In this document: piece after piece, positions 1 through 7,306 of the stretch
Position numbering within the stretch: the first letter of the stretch is position 1
How the letters are laid out: each line of letters starts with the position of its first letter
Source: Methanobacteriota archaeon
Lineage (GTDB): Archaea; Methanobacteriota; Methanobacteria; Methanobacteriales; Methanobacteriaceae
NCBI GenBank assembly: GCA_023434825.1
Contig: JAEYSH010000099.1
Coordinates: 1-15,241 of the forward strand
DNA length: 15,241 nt
Reading direction: 5' to 3'
Made by a program: the position numbers and the translations under genes
Notes under the pieces: model-generated
The model's database searches: none
What the model saw: the letters and a program-made list of their open reading frames with translations, nothing else
What the model was told of the DNA's origin: nothing

Positions 1-296
1 CCAATAATGCAACTAACGGTCATTCCAGCCAGTGAAACCAAGGTCCCTAAAATAAATCCTAAAAAATAACCTCCTGCGGTGCTAACTATGCTTGAAGGAA
101 CAGGAGCAATTATATCAACGGATAAAAGCCCTCCAATCATGATTCCTACTAAAATTGAAGATGGAGATGAATTTAAGAAATAATCTGTCCAGTTTTTTAT
201 TGATTGTCCAAAAATGAGATAAGGTATTAAAATTAGAATTAAAATCGTAAAAATTAAGAATATCCATTTAATTTTGCTTTTTGTATTGGTTTCCAT
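1..296 (-). CDS. VTT/DedA-like (TVP38/TMEM64-type) membrane protein, C-terminus cut by the window edge
   Basis: Translating the minus strand from the ATG at 294-296 gives 98 codons that run off the left edge of the window without a stop. The N-terminus is a short charged stretch followed by a hydrophobic segment at about residues 11-29. A second hydrophobic region follows, containing IIAPVPSSIVSTAGGYFLG (about 62-80). The proline-serine pair followed by a small-residue/FLG stretch is characteristic of VTT (SNARE-associated, DedA/TVP38) membrane proteins, which are linked to lipid scrambling and membrane homeostasis. The visible part is about half of a typical ~200-residue member, so the C-terminal half is outside the window. 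No clear ribosome binding site precedes the ATG. The gene lies 87 nt downstream of dnaJ on the same strand. The family call is fairly firm; the specific role is unknown. Confidence 0.72.
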   Translation of the reverse strand, partial: METNTKSKIKWIFLIFTILILILIPYLIFGQSIKNWTDYFLNSSPSSILVGIMIGGLLSVDIIAPVPSSIVSTAGGYFLGFILGTLVSLAGMTVSCII

Positions 297-383
297 AATA
301 ATCAAACTTATTTATGGAAATCATATTAAAAATAATTTAAGTAATAAAATAAATAAGAAAATTTAAGTAGATTAAGGGTTTAT
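297..383 (-). terminator. dnaJ-to-VTT gene gap with T-rich tract, probable terminator of the chaperone operon
   Basis: On the minus strand this 87-nt gap is very rich in T, with runs such as TTTTCTTATTTATTTTATT just after the dnaJ stop. This is the usual look of archaeal termination, which relies on oligo-T tracts. A short inverted repeat (TTCCATAA at 291-298 and TTATGGAA at 312-319) straddles the start of the next gene and may be chance in such AT-rich DNA. No convincing promoter for the downstream gene stands out, so readthrough from dnaJ is possible. Confidence 0.35.
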
Positions 384-1526
384 TCAATGTTTGATAGCGT
401 CTTTAACTTTATCAAAGAATCCTTTATCTTCAACGTAAATTTCTTTACCACTAATATCAGCAAATTCCCTTAAAAGTTCTTTTTGTTGGGAATTTAATTT
501 TTTAGGAACCACGACTTTAGCCTGTATGTAAAGGTTTCCATTACCATTCCAACGTAAATGGGGCATTCCTTTGCCTTTAACACGGAATGAAGTGCCTGAT
601 TGTGTACCTGCAGGTATTTTAAGACTTACTACTTCGTCTCCAAGTGTTGGAATATCTACTTCATCTCCAAGAGAGGCTTGAACAAAGCTAATAGGTTGTT
701 CATAAAGTAAATCAGAACCGTGCCGTTCAAAGAGCTTGTGAGGTTTAACTGATATTTGAACGTAGAGATCTCCTGGTGGTCCTCCTCTTTTACCAACATC
801 TCCTTCACCAGTTACTCTAAGGCGTGATCCATCTTCTACTCCTGGTGGAACTTTAATATGAATGGTACTTGTTTCTCTTACAAGTCCTTTTCCACGACAT
901 TCATGACATGGAGTATCAATAATGACTCCTTTACCTCTACATTGAGGACATGTGCCTATACTCATGAATTGACCAAGAGGAGTTCTGTTTATCTGCTGAA
1001 CTTGTCCGGTTCCTCCACATTGACTACATTGATGTGTTTCAGTTCCAGGTTCTGCTCCTGTCCCTTCACAGGTATGACAAACTTTTTTATGGGAAACATC
1101 AATATCTTTTTCTAATCCAAAAGCAGCATTTTCAAGGGTAATTTTTAAGTCGTAGTATACATCGGCTCCCTGTTCTGCACGACTTCTTCTCCGACCTCCG
1201 CCAAATCCAAACATATCAAATATATCTCCGAAGTCAAATCCAAATCCTCGGAATATATCGTCAAAGTTTGCATTTCTGAATATATCTTCGTTAGAGTATC
1301 CACCCATTCCAGCGTGTCCAAACTGGTCATAAGTGTTTCTTTTTTCCTCATCTGATAGAACAGCGTAAGCTTCACTTATTTCTTTGAATTTATCTGCAGA
1401 CTCTGCTTCATCACTCACATCTGGGTGATACTTCATTGCTAACTTACGGTATGCTTTTTTGATTTCTTTTTTGTCTGCTCCTTTTTCTACTCCAAGGACC
1501 TCGTAATAATCACGCTTTTCTGCCAT
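384..1526 (-). CDS. dnaJ: Chaperone protein DnaJ (Hsp40), full length
   Basis: This 380-residue cytoplasmic co-chaperone stimulates DnaK ATPase activity and delivers unfolded clients. The domain order is that of a type I DnaJ. A J domain covers about residues 5-70 with the catalytic HPD at 34-36. A G/F-rich linker follows at about 71-115. A zinc-binding domain has four CxxCxGxG motifs at 150-157, 167-174, 193-200 and 207-214, and the client-binding beta domains follow. All eight zinc-ligand cysteines are present and the length is normal. The ATG at 1524-1526 is preceded by GAGGGT at a suitable distance. It is the third gene of grpE-dnaK-dnaJ, but the 257-nt gap from dnaK suggests it can also be transcribed from its own promoter. 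In archaea this chaperone system is known to be patchy and of bacterial origin. Confidence 0.98.
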   Translation of the reverse strand: MAEKRDYYEVLGVEKGADKKEIKKAYRKLAMKYHPDVSDEAESADKFKEISEAYAVLSDEEKRNTYDQFGHAGMGGYSNEDIFRNANFDDIFRGFGFDFGDIFDMFGFGGGRRRSRAEQGADVYYDLKITLENAAFGLEKDIDVSHKKVCHTCEGTGAEPGTETHQCSQCGGTGQVQQINRTPLGQFMSIGTCPQCRGKGVIIDTPCHECRGKGLVRETSTIHIKVPPGVEDGSRLRVTGEGDVGKRGGPPGDLYVQISVKPHKLFERHGSDLLYEQPISFVQASLGDEVDIPTLGDEVVSLKIPAGTQSGTSFRVKGKGMPHLRWNGNGNLYIQAKVVVPKKLNSQQKELLREFADISGKEIYVEDKGFFDKVKDAIKH

Positions 1527-1593
1527 GCAATCTTACCCTCATCTAATTATAAGTTTCCACTATTAACTGTTTTAATTATTTTATAGATTTTCC

Positions 1594-1616
1594 TATTTAT
1601 ATTTGTAAATTGAAGT
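1594..1616 (-). repeat. 23-bp direct repeat, copy A (upstream of dnaJ)
   Basis: This segment and 1761-1783 are identical at 22 of 23 positions, differing only T/C at 1606 versus 1773. On the minus strand it begins ACTTCAATTT and ends in AATATAAATA. This copy lies 68 nt upstream of the dnaJ start and contains the best TATA-like element for it. The match is read directly; a promoter or operator role is inference. Confidence 0.6.
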
Positions 1617-1708
1617 GTTTTTACTTCCTAATTAGTAGTATCTTCTTCACTCTGTTAGAATGCTTGTTGAGCTTCTAGTGGAAAATAAGTCTAAATATAA
1701 AAAGTAAA

Positions 1709-1729
1709 TATAGAGGAATTTCCTCTATA
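1709..1729 (-). terminator. Perfect hairpin followed by T-rich tract, candidate dnaK terminator
   Basis: The arms TATAGAGGAA and TTCCTCTATA flank a single central base and form a perfect dyad. On the minus strand the dyad is followed by TTTACTTTTTATATTT, giving an intrinsic-terminator layout about 55 nt beyond the dnaK stop. Because the dyad reads the same on both strands it could instead be a protein-binding site in the dnaJ upstream region. Confidence 0.5.
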
Positions 1730-1760
1730 ATTTTGTTTTAATTTATTATGCATGTTTTAA

Positions 1761-1783
1761 TATTTATATTTGCAAATTGAAGT
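1761..1783 (-). repeat. 23-bp direct repeat, copy B (directly after the dnaK stop)
   Basis: This is the partner of 1594-1616, with one mismatch over 23 bp, 167 bp away in the same orientation. It sits immediately 3' of the dnaK stop codon (1784-1786). It carries the same TATA-like 3' end, so it could act as a more distal dnaJ promoter, but the hairpin at 1709-1729 would lie inside that transcript. Confidence 0.55.
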
Positions 1784-3661
1784 TTATTTTTTAACTTCAT
1801 AATCTGCATCTATGGTGTCGTCTTCTCCGCCTTGTTGGTTTCCCTGGGCACCCTGTGCATCTTGCTGCGCCTGCTGCTGGGCTTGCTGTGCTGCCTGAGC
1901 TTCCTGGTAGATTTTAGCACCAACTTCCTGAACAACTTTAGTTAGTTCTTCAGTTTTAGCTTTAATTGCAGGAATATCGTCACCGCCAGTTAATTCACGA
2001 AGTTCTTTAACTAAAGCTTCGATTTTCTCTTTCTGTGAAGCATCTACCTTATCACCAAGTTCTTCAAGAGTTTTTTCTGAAGTGTAGATCATGGAATCAG
2101 CGTCATTTCTAACCTGAATTTCTTCCTGCTTCTTCTTATCTTCTTCAGCATGCATTTCAGCTTCTTTAACTTTTTTGTCTATATCATCTTGAGACATTTT
2201 GGTTGAAGCGGTAATTGTAATAGCCTGTTCTTTTCCAGTTCCCATATCCTTGGCTGAAACGTTCATGATACCGTTTGCGTCTATATCAAATGTAACTTCA
2301 ATTTGAGGCATTCCTCTTGGTGCTGGTGGTATTCCTACTAACTGGAATCTTCCAAGAGTGGTGTTATCGTGAGCCATTGGCCTTTCACCCTGTAAAACGT
2401 GAATATCTACAGAAGTCTGGTTATCTGCCGCTGTTGAGAACACTTGACTTTTTTTGGTTGGGATTGTGGTGTTTCTTTCTATTAATTTGGTAGCTACGTT
2501 ACCAAGGGTTTCTATTCCTAAAGATAATGGTGTAACGTCGAGTAATACGAGGTCTTTAATTTCTCCAGCTAAAACTCCTGCTTGAATTGATGCACCCATG
2601 GCCACACACTCCATTGGGTCAATTCCTCTTTCAATTGGCTTACCAATGAAGTCTTCTACGAATTTTTGGACTGCAGGCATCCTTGTAGGCCCACCGACTA
2701 ATATAATCTTATCTATGTCAGATTTGGACATTTTAGCATCGGATATTGCCTGTTCCATTGGACCGCCACTTCTTTTTATGATAGGGATAACTAATTCTTC
2801 CAGTTTTGCCCTGGTAAGTGTTGTTGTTAAGTGTTTTGGACCTTCTGCAGTTGCAGTTATAAATGGAAGGTTAATATCAGTTGTAAGGGTGGTTGAAAGC
2901 TCTATTTTTGCTTTTTCTGCTGCTTCTCTTAATCTCTGAACAGCCTGGTCATCGGTCATGAGGTCTACGCCGGTATCTCTTTTGAATTCATCAGCAAGGT
3001 AGTTCATGATGGCGTTATCCATATCAGTTCCACCGAGTTTGGTGTCACCGCTTGTGGATCTTACTTCAAATACTCCTCCACCGAATTCCATAATGGTTAC
3101 GTCAAGTGTTCCACCACCGAAATCGAAAACCATAATTTCTAATTCTTCTTCTTGTTCTTTATCAATACCATATGCTAAACTTGCTGCTGTAGGTTCGTTT
3201 ACGAGTCTTACAACTTCAAGTCCTGCAATTGTACCTGCGTCTTTTGTAGCTGTTCTCTGGTTATCGTTGAAGTATGCTGGAACTGTAATTACAGCTTTGT
3301 GCACTTCTTCACCGAGGAATGCTTCAGCGTCTTTTTTAATTTTTTGGAGAATAAATGCTGAAATTTCTTGAGGGCTGTACTGTTTTCCTAATACTGACAC
3401 CTTGTAATCAGTACCCATGCTCCTCTTTATTGCACTTATTGTGTTTTCAGGGTTTGTTACGGCCTGTCTTCTTGCAGGTTCTCCAACTAACCTTTGTCCG
3501 TCCTGAGTAAATGCAACATAACTTGGAAATGCTTTTCCGTACTGTGTAGCTCCTTCAGCACTTGGTATGATGGTAGGTTTTCCACCAACTAATACTGCTG
3601 CTGCTGAGTTACTTGTTCCAAGATCTATACCTATGATTTTTTCTTTTTTACCATTAGCCAT
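1784..3661 (-). CDS. dnaK: Chaperone protein DnaK (Hsp70), Gram-positive type
   Basis: This 625-residue ATP-dependent cytoplasmic chaperone works with DnaJ and GrpE. The nucleotide-binding domain shows phosphate-1 IGIDLGTSNS (10-19), phosphate-2 VFDFGGGTLDV (178-188) and the adenosine motif ILVGGPTRMPA (320-330). The interdomain linker DLVLLDVTPLS (370-380) leads into the substrate-binding beta domain, then a helical lid and a Gln/Ala-rich tail (about 590-613) ending in an acidic DADYEVKK. After the AIKRSMGTDYKV segment (about 77-88) the sequence passes straight to SPQEISAFIL. It thus lacks the insert of about 25 residues found in DnaKs of Gram-negative bacteria, and so resembles Firmicutes DnaK; this is known for archaeal Hsp70s and points to lateral transfer. 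The ATG has a strong AAGGTGA site 4 nt upstream. The gap from grpE is 75 nt. Confidence 0.98.
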   Translation of the reverse strand: MANGKKEKIIGIDLGTSNSAAAVLVGGKPTIIPSAEGATQYGKAFPSYVAFTQDGQRLVGEPARRQAVTNPENTISAIKRSMGTDYKVSVLGKQYSPQEISAFILQKIKKDAEAFLGEEVHKAVITVPAYFNDNQRTATKDAGTIAGLEVVRLVNEPTAASLAYGIDKEQEEELEIMVFDFGGGTLDVTIMEFGGGVFEVRSTSGDTKLGGTDMDNAIMNYLADEFKRDTGVDLMTDDQAVQRLREAAEKAKIELSTTLTTDINLPFITATAEGPKHLTTTLTRAKLEELVIPIIKRSGGPMEQAISDAKMSKSDIDKIILVGGPTRMPAVQKFVEDFIGKPIERGIDPMECVAMGASIQAGVLAGEIKDLVLLDVTPLSLGIETLGNVATKLIERNTTIPTKKSQVFSTAADNQTSVDIHVLQGERPMAHDNTTLGRFQLVGIPPAPRGMPQIEVTFDIDANGIMNVSAKDMGTGKEQAITITASTKMSQDDIDKKVKEAEMHAEEDKKKQEEIQVRNDADSMIYTSEKTLEELGDKVDASQKEKIEALVKELRELTGGDDIPAIKAKTEELTKVVQEVGAKIYQEAQAAQQAQQQAQQDAQGAQGNQQGGEDDTIDADYEVKK

Positions 3662-3736
3662 GATTTCACCTTGTTTTTGTATATTTTACATAAATTATTT
3701 ACTAAATATGAATTTGAATATAATTAGAGTTTATTT

Positions 3737-4252
3737 TTACTTTTTACAGACTTTAACCATTGCGCATTTGATTATCTTATCATTTAGAGTGTATCCCTTT
3801 GCAAGGGCTTCTGTAACTACACCGCTTTCGTAATCTTCATTATTTTCAGTCATAACTGCTTCATGCTTGTAAGGATCGAATTTTTCTCCTTCTGCAGGGA
3901 TTTCAGATAGTCCTTCTTTTTTAAGAAGTTCTTTAAGATTTTTATAGATTAATTCAACGCCTGATTTAAGGTTTTCACCATCTTCAGCTGATTGAAGTGC
4001 TCTTTCAAGGTCTTCATAAATTTCAACTATTTTAAGTATAAGACCTTCATTAGCGTACTTTATGTGTTCGCTCATGTTTTTTTCAGTTCTTTTCTTGTAG
4101 TTTTCAAAATCAGCTTGAAGGCGCTGCATTTGAGAATAGTAATCATCAATCTTCTGATCTTTTTCTTCAATTTGTTTTTCTAGATCTTCAATCGACTCTT
4201 CCTTCTCTTCCAGATCTTTTTTTAACTTTTTAAGTTCATCTTTACCGCTCAT
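3737..4252 (-). CDS. grpE: Nucleotide exchange factor GrpE
   Basis: This 171-residue protein is the DnaK nucleotide exchange factor, releasing ADP to reset the chaperone cycle. Residues 1-60 form a highly charged Lys/Glu heptad-rich coiled coil typical of the GrpE dimer stalk. The conserved LQADFENYKKRTEKN block (45-59) follows. The C-terminal beta domain includes GEKFDPYKHEAV (about 122-133) and GYTLNDKIIKCAMVKV (153-168), matching the family signature for DnaK contact. The ATG at 4250-4252 is preceded by AAGGTGA, a strong archaeal ribosome binding site. It is the first gene of the chaperone operon and has a textbook archaeal promoter upstream. It is divergent from the Phr-like regulator at 4515. 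Confidence 0.97.
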   Translation of the reverse strand: MSGKDELKKLKKDLEEKEESIEDLEKQIEEKDQKIDDYYSQMQRLQADFENYKKRTEKNMSEHIKYANEGLILKIVEIYEDLERALQSAEDGENLKSGVELIYKNLKELLKKEGLSEIPAEGEKFDPYKHEAVMTENNEDYESGVVTEALAKGYTLNDKIIKCAMVKVCKK

Positions 4253-4307
4253 TAATTCACCTTTGTGTGATAAAAATAATAGTAATCTTTAATAGGTTAT
4301 AGTAACA

Positions 4308-4328
4308 AAAGGTTATATAAACCTTTCG
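4308..4328 (-). promoter_or_regulatory. grpE operon promoter (BRE + TATA) embedded in a perfect dyad, candidate heat-shock operator
   Basis: On the minus strand the sequence reads CGAAAGGTTTATATAACC: a purine-rich BRE followed by a consensus TTTATATA-type TATA box. It lies about 60 nt upstream of the grpE ATG, predicting a leader of about 35-40 nt. The TATA box is the centre of an exact inverted repeat, AAAGGTT (4308-4314), five bases, AACCTTT (4320-4326). A repressor bound there would block TBP/TFB. The neighbouring divergent Phr-like wHTH gene is the obvious candidate. The arm-N5-arm geometry resembles the operator reported for the archaeal heat-shock regulator HSR1. The promoter is well supported; the operator role is inference. 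Confidence 0.75.
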
Positions 4329-4371
4329 CACAAATGTAGATTTACATACCAAAAGTAACTAAAGTATAGTA

Positions 4372-4419
4372 TATCCGTTATTGTTTATAAATGGATAACA
4401 TGGAATTGAAATTTATATC
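4372..4419 (+). promoter_or_regulatory. Candidate promoter and imperfect dyad upstream of the Phr-like gene
   Basis: TTTATATC at 4412-4419, preceded by TTGAAA, is a plausible plus-strand TATA/BRE element about 100 nt upstream of the regulator ATG. It implies a long AT-rich leader of about 75 nt. Just upstream is an imperfect dyad, TATCC (4372-4376) and GGATA (4393-4397). It is a possible autoregulatory site but much weaker than the grpE dyad. I see nothing else in the rest of the 262-nt gap. Confidence 0.35.
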
Positions 4420-4514
4420 TTTATAACAATAATTAAACTACAAAATAATTCTAAAAGCAAATCATAGACTTAAAATTAACAAAATACTCATTAATAAAAT
4501 TAAAAGGGGATATT

Positions 4515-4988
4515 ATGGATCTAGAAGCAATACTTGACGTTATGGGGTGTAAAACAAGGAGAGATATATTAACTCTTTTAACCCAGGAGCCCCGATTTGT
4601 AAGTGAAATTTCTAAAGAGCTTGAAATAGGTCAAAAGGCAATTATTGAACATTTAAGAGCAATGGAAGAGCTTGGAATGCTTAATTCATCATTTCAAAAA
4701 ATAGAAAGGGGCAGACCTCGTAAATATTATGGAATATCAAGTAAAATGGAAATTCAGATAGTTATAGATAAAGATACCATAAAAATGGAGATAATAGACG
4801 ACGATTTAGAGAAATTACAGGAATTAGAAACCAGATTTAGTTTAGGGCATGATGATATCATTGAAGATCTTGAAGACCTAATTGAAAGGTATGATAAGGC
4901 CAAAAGATATGCGGAATTACTTTTAATGGAAGCAAAAAGAAGAAGAAATGTAATTAAGTTATTGGATGGTACAACTCAAAATCCTTAA
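4515..4988 (+). CDS. Phr/HSR1-type ArsR-family winged-helix regulator, probable heat-shock repressor
   Basis: This 157-residue protein carries an ArsR-like winged helix in residues 5-75. Helices include MGCKTRRDILTLLTQEPRFV (10-29). The recognition helix is at about 38-50 (EIGQKAIIEHLRAM, from 37) and the wing at IERGRPRKYY (63-72). These blocks closely resemble what I recall of Pyrococcus Phr (TRRRILFLL, GVGQKAVLEHL, IPRGRPRKYY). Phr represses archaeal heat-shock genes and its own gene and is released on heat shock. The C-terminal region (about 95-150) is a charged predicted coiled coil for dimerisation; the protein is shorter than Phr (about 200 residues). AGGGGA precedes the ATG by 4 nt. 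Its place divergent from grpE-dnaK-dnaJ, with a dyad over the grpE TATA box, makes it the likely regulator of that operon. Its stop overlaps the hypF stop. Confidence 0.85.
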   Translation: MDLEAILDVMGCKTRRDILTLLTQEPRFVSEISKELEIGQKAIIEHLRAMEELGMLNSSFQKIERGRPRKYYGISSKMEIQIVIDKDTIKMEIIDDDLEKLQELETRFSLGHDDIIEDLEDLIERYDKAKRYAELLLMEAKRRRNVIKLLDGTTQNP

Positions 4989-7306
4989 GATAATTTGGAT
5001 TTAAAATGCAGTGCAGCAATTGCAGCCTGTCCTAATGACACAGAACCATCTCCAGCACATGTATTTTTATGCTGGATAAACTCATATCCATTTTCGGTTA
5101 CAACATCTTTTATGGTTTTACTGATGGCTTCATTGTAAAATACGCCGCCAGTTCCGCCTATAACATTTACTCCTGTTTTATCAGCGGCTTTAATACCTAA
5201 TTTTGCCAGACCTTCTGCCACAGCCCTTTGAGCAGAACATGCAATATCTGGAACACGTGTACCGGATTTTTTGGCATCTAAAACTGAGATTAACATTTGA
5301 GAAGTGTCCAGAATATCCATTCCACCATCATTTGTAATTTCAACAGGAATATCAATAATATCTTCGCCATAATAAGCTGATGATTCAAGTTTCATGGCAC
5401 ATTCGCCTTCATAAGTCCTTTCACCGCAGATTCCAAGAGCTGCTGAAATTGCATCAAGCACGCGCCCTGTACTGGTAGTTTGCTGGATATTAAACCCTTT
5501 TTGTAGCTGTTTTAAAACTAAATCTATTTCTTTAGCACCGTATTTGAAATAATCAACATATTGATTTTCCATTAATTCTTTTAGATCATCAGGGTTATAA
5601 TAATCATTAAGCATGGCCATAACCATTCTAATAGGATATTTTGTGGTTAAATCTCCACCAGCCATGTTTTGAGACATTAAACTTCCCAATCTTTTGTAAT
5701 TTTCGCCTTTTGCATGTAATATTTCGCCGCCCCATGCAGATCCATCATCTCCATATCCAACGCCGTCTGCAGCGATGCATATGAGTTCTTCAATTCCATG
5801 ATCAACAAAAAGCGCTCCTGCATGTGCATGATGGTGCTGTACTCCATAAACATCACATTCAAACCTTTCACCTAATTCTCCGGCAAGTTTAGTTGTAAAG
5901 AACATTGGATGTAGGTCACAAGCTACTACATTGACACTTTCAGTCTTTGTTATGCTCATCATGTAATCAATGGCATCTTGAAGGTATTTGTAAGTCTCAT
6001 ATTTGGTTGTATTTCCAATATGCTGTGATACATAGCATTTCTGGTCTTTAAGGAGTGAAAATGTCACATCAAGTTCAGGTCCAAGTGCAAGAATGTTTAT
6101 ATCGTCTGCTATTTTAGAAAAATCATAGGGTTCGGGCACATAACCCCTTGAACGCCTTATAAATGCTAAATCTCCCGCCCTAAATCGTATAACAGAGTCA
6201 TCGCATCGATTTACTATTTTTCTATCATGAAGTAGATAATAATCAGCGATTCCCTCTAATTTTGCGATAATTTCGTCATTATCAATAAGCATTGGCTCTC
6301 CAGGTATATTTGCGGATGTCATTATGTAAGCTGGTTCATTGGTCTCCTGGAAAAGTAAATGGTGCAATCCAGAATAAGGAAGCATTATTCCAAGGTTATG
6401 GAGAACTGGAGAAACTGAAGGAGCTAAGTAATAGTTTTCATTTTTATTAAGAACTACAATGGGTCTTCTTCTTGAAATTAAAGTTTCTTCTTCAAAATCT
6501 GCAACTTCTGCAAAGGTCTTCACTGTTTCAATATCTGGAGACATACAAGCAAAGGGTTGGTTAAACCGACCGAGCCTTTCTCTTAAAGTAATTACAGGAT
6601 CATCTTCTGTTGTTTTTGCAACAAGGTGTGTTCCACCAATTCCTTTAATTGCCAGTATATTACCTTCGTCTATGAGTTTAGCGGCTTCTGCTATTGGATT
6701 TTCAACATCTAAAATTCCATCTTTGTAGAGAAAAACAGAAGGTCCGCATGTTGGACAGCATGTTGCCTCTGCGTGATAACGGCGATCTAAAGGATCACGG
6801 TATTCAATCATACATTCATTGCAAAGGGGAAATTCATCCATTGAAGTCCGCTCTCGATCATAAGGAATGGAATTTATAACCGTAAATCGAGGTCCACAAT
6901 CGGTACAAGCTGTAAATGGATATTTATACCTTGAATCGCCTTTACTAAATATTTCTTCAAGACAGTTATCACAAACTGCAACATCTGGAGGGATAACTGA
7001 TGAGCCTGAAAAATCAGCAGAACTTTCTAAAATAATAAAATCATCATATTTTGGAGTGTCAAGGGGTTCTTCAAAATTTATTTTCAAATTCTCTATTTTT
7101 GAAATTGGAGGCTTATTATTCTTTAGATTTTCAGCAAATTTTTTAATTTCTTCCTCTGGACCTTCAAGGATTATTTCAACACTGTTTCCAAGATTTCGAA
7201 CAGATCCTTTAAGATTCATTTCCTTTGCAATTCTGTACACTGTTGGCCTGAATCCAACTCCTTGTACGATTCCATGAACTATTATTCTGGCTCTTTCCAA
7301 TTCCAT
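4985..7306 (-). CDS. hypF: Carbamoyltransferase HypF, [NiFe]-hydrogenase maturation
   Basis: This 773-residue protein uses carbamoyl phosphate and ATP to carbamoylate the HypE C-terminal cysteine, the source of the cyanide ligands of [NiFe]-hydrogenase. Domains in order: acylphosphatase (1-90, GIVQGVGFRP with Arg20 and Asn38); a zinc-finger pair with cysteines at 112/115, 134/137, 162/165 and 184/187; a YrdC-like domain (about 205-390, with IKGIGGTHL); and a Kae1-like C-terminal domain (from about 405) with the metal-binding HHHAHAG motif. Length and domains are complete. The ATG at 7304-7306 directly abuts GAGGT, leaving no spacer. A TTG at 7298-7300 lies 6 nt after that site and starts MERARIIVHG, so it may be the real start. 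The stop overlaps the convergent regulator's stop by 4 nt. Confidence 0.97.
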   Translation of the reverse strand: MELERARIIVHGIVQGVGFRPTVYRIAKEMNLKGSVRNLGNSVEIILEGPEEEIKKFAENLKNNKPPISKIENLKINFEEPLDTPKYDDFIILESSADFSGSSVIPPDVAVCDNCLEEIFSKGDSRYKYPFTACTDCGPRFTVINSIPYDRERTSMDEFPLCNECMIEYRDPLDRRYHAEATCCPTCGPSVFLYKDGILDVENPIAEAAKLIDEGNILAIKGIGGTHLVAKTTEDDPVITLRERLGRFNQPFACMSPDIETVKTFAEVADFEEETLISRRRPIVVLNKNENYYLAPSVSPVLHNLGIMLPYSGLHHLLFQETNEPAYIMTSANIPGEPMLIDNDEIIAKLEGIADYYLLHDRKIVNRCDDSVIRFRAGDLAFIRRSRGYVPEPYDFSKIADDINILALGPELDVTFSLLKDQKCYVSQHIGNTTKYETYKYLQDAIDYMMSITKTESVNVVACDLHPMFFTTKLAGELGERFECDVYGVQHHHAHAGALFVDHGIEELICIAADGVGYGDDGSAWGGEILHAKGENYKRLGSLMSQNMAGGDLTTKYPIRMVMAMLNDYYNPDDLKELMENQYVDYFKYGAKEIDLVLKQLQKGFNIQQTTSTGRVLDAISAALGICGERTYEGECAMKLESSAYYGEDIIDIPVEITNDGGMDILDTSQMLISVLDAKKSGTRVPDIACSAQRAVAEGLAKLGIKAADKTGVNVIGGTGGVFYNEAISKTIKDVVTENGYEFIQHKNTCAGDGSVSLGQAAIAALHFKSKLS

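Larger units (their letters stand above)
1527..1783 (-). promoter_or_regulatory. dnaK-dnaJ intergenic region with candidate dnaJ promoter(s)
   Basis: This 257-nt gap holds no gene. Read on the minus strand it starts just after the dnaK stop and contains, in order: a copy of a 23-bp repeat (1761-1783), a palindrome followed by T-rich sequence (1709-1729, terminator candidate), a second repeat copy (1594-1616) and the dnaJ leader. The repeat ends in AATATAAATA on the minus strand, which resembles an archaeal TATA element. The copy at 1594-1616 would place transcription start near 1570, about 45 nt upstream of the dnaJ ATG. The arrangement fits partial termination after dnaK plus re-initiation before dnaJ. 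Confidence 0.45.

Noticed and set aside
291..319. TTCCATAA/TTATGGAA inverted repeat at the start of the VTT-like gene
   Set aside because: Eight-bp arms with a 13-nt loop in very AT-rich DNA, partly inside coding sequence; could be chance and has no T-tract in a useful position.
3006..3371. Plus-strand 121-residue open frame inside dnaK
   Set aside because: It is antisense to the highly conserved DnaK nucleotide-binding domain, shows no domain and has no ribosome binding site; a mirror of the real gene.
4334..4347. ATGTA-N4-TACAT inverted repeat upstream of grpE
   Set aside because: The arms are only 5 bp and AT-rich, do not extend, and lie upstream of the BRE; much weaker than the TATA-centred dyad, so not listed as an operator.
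6867..7277. Plus-strand 136-residue open frame inside hypF
   Set aside because: It lies opposite the conserved acylphosphatase and zinc-finger coding sequence and has no recognisable protein features.
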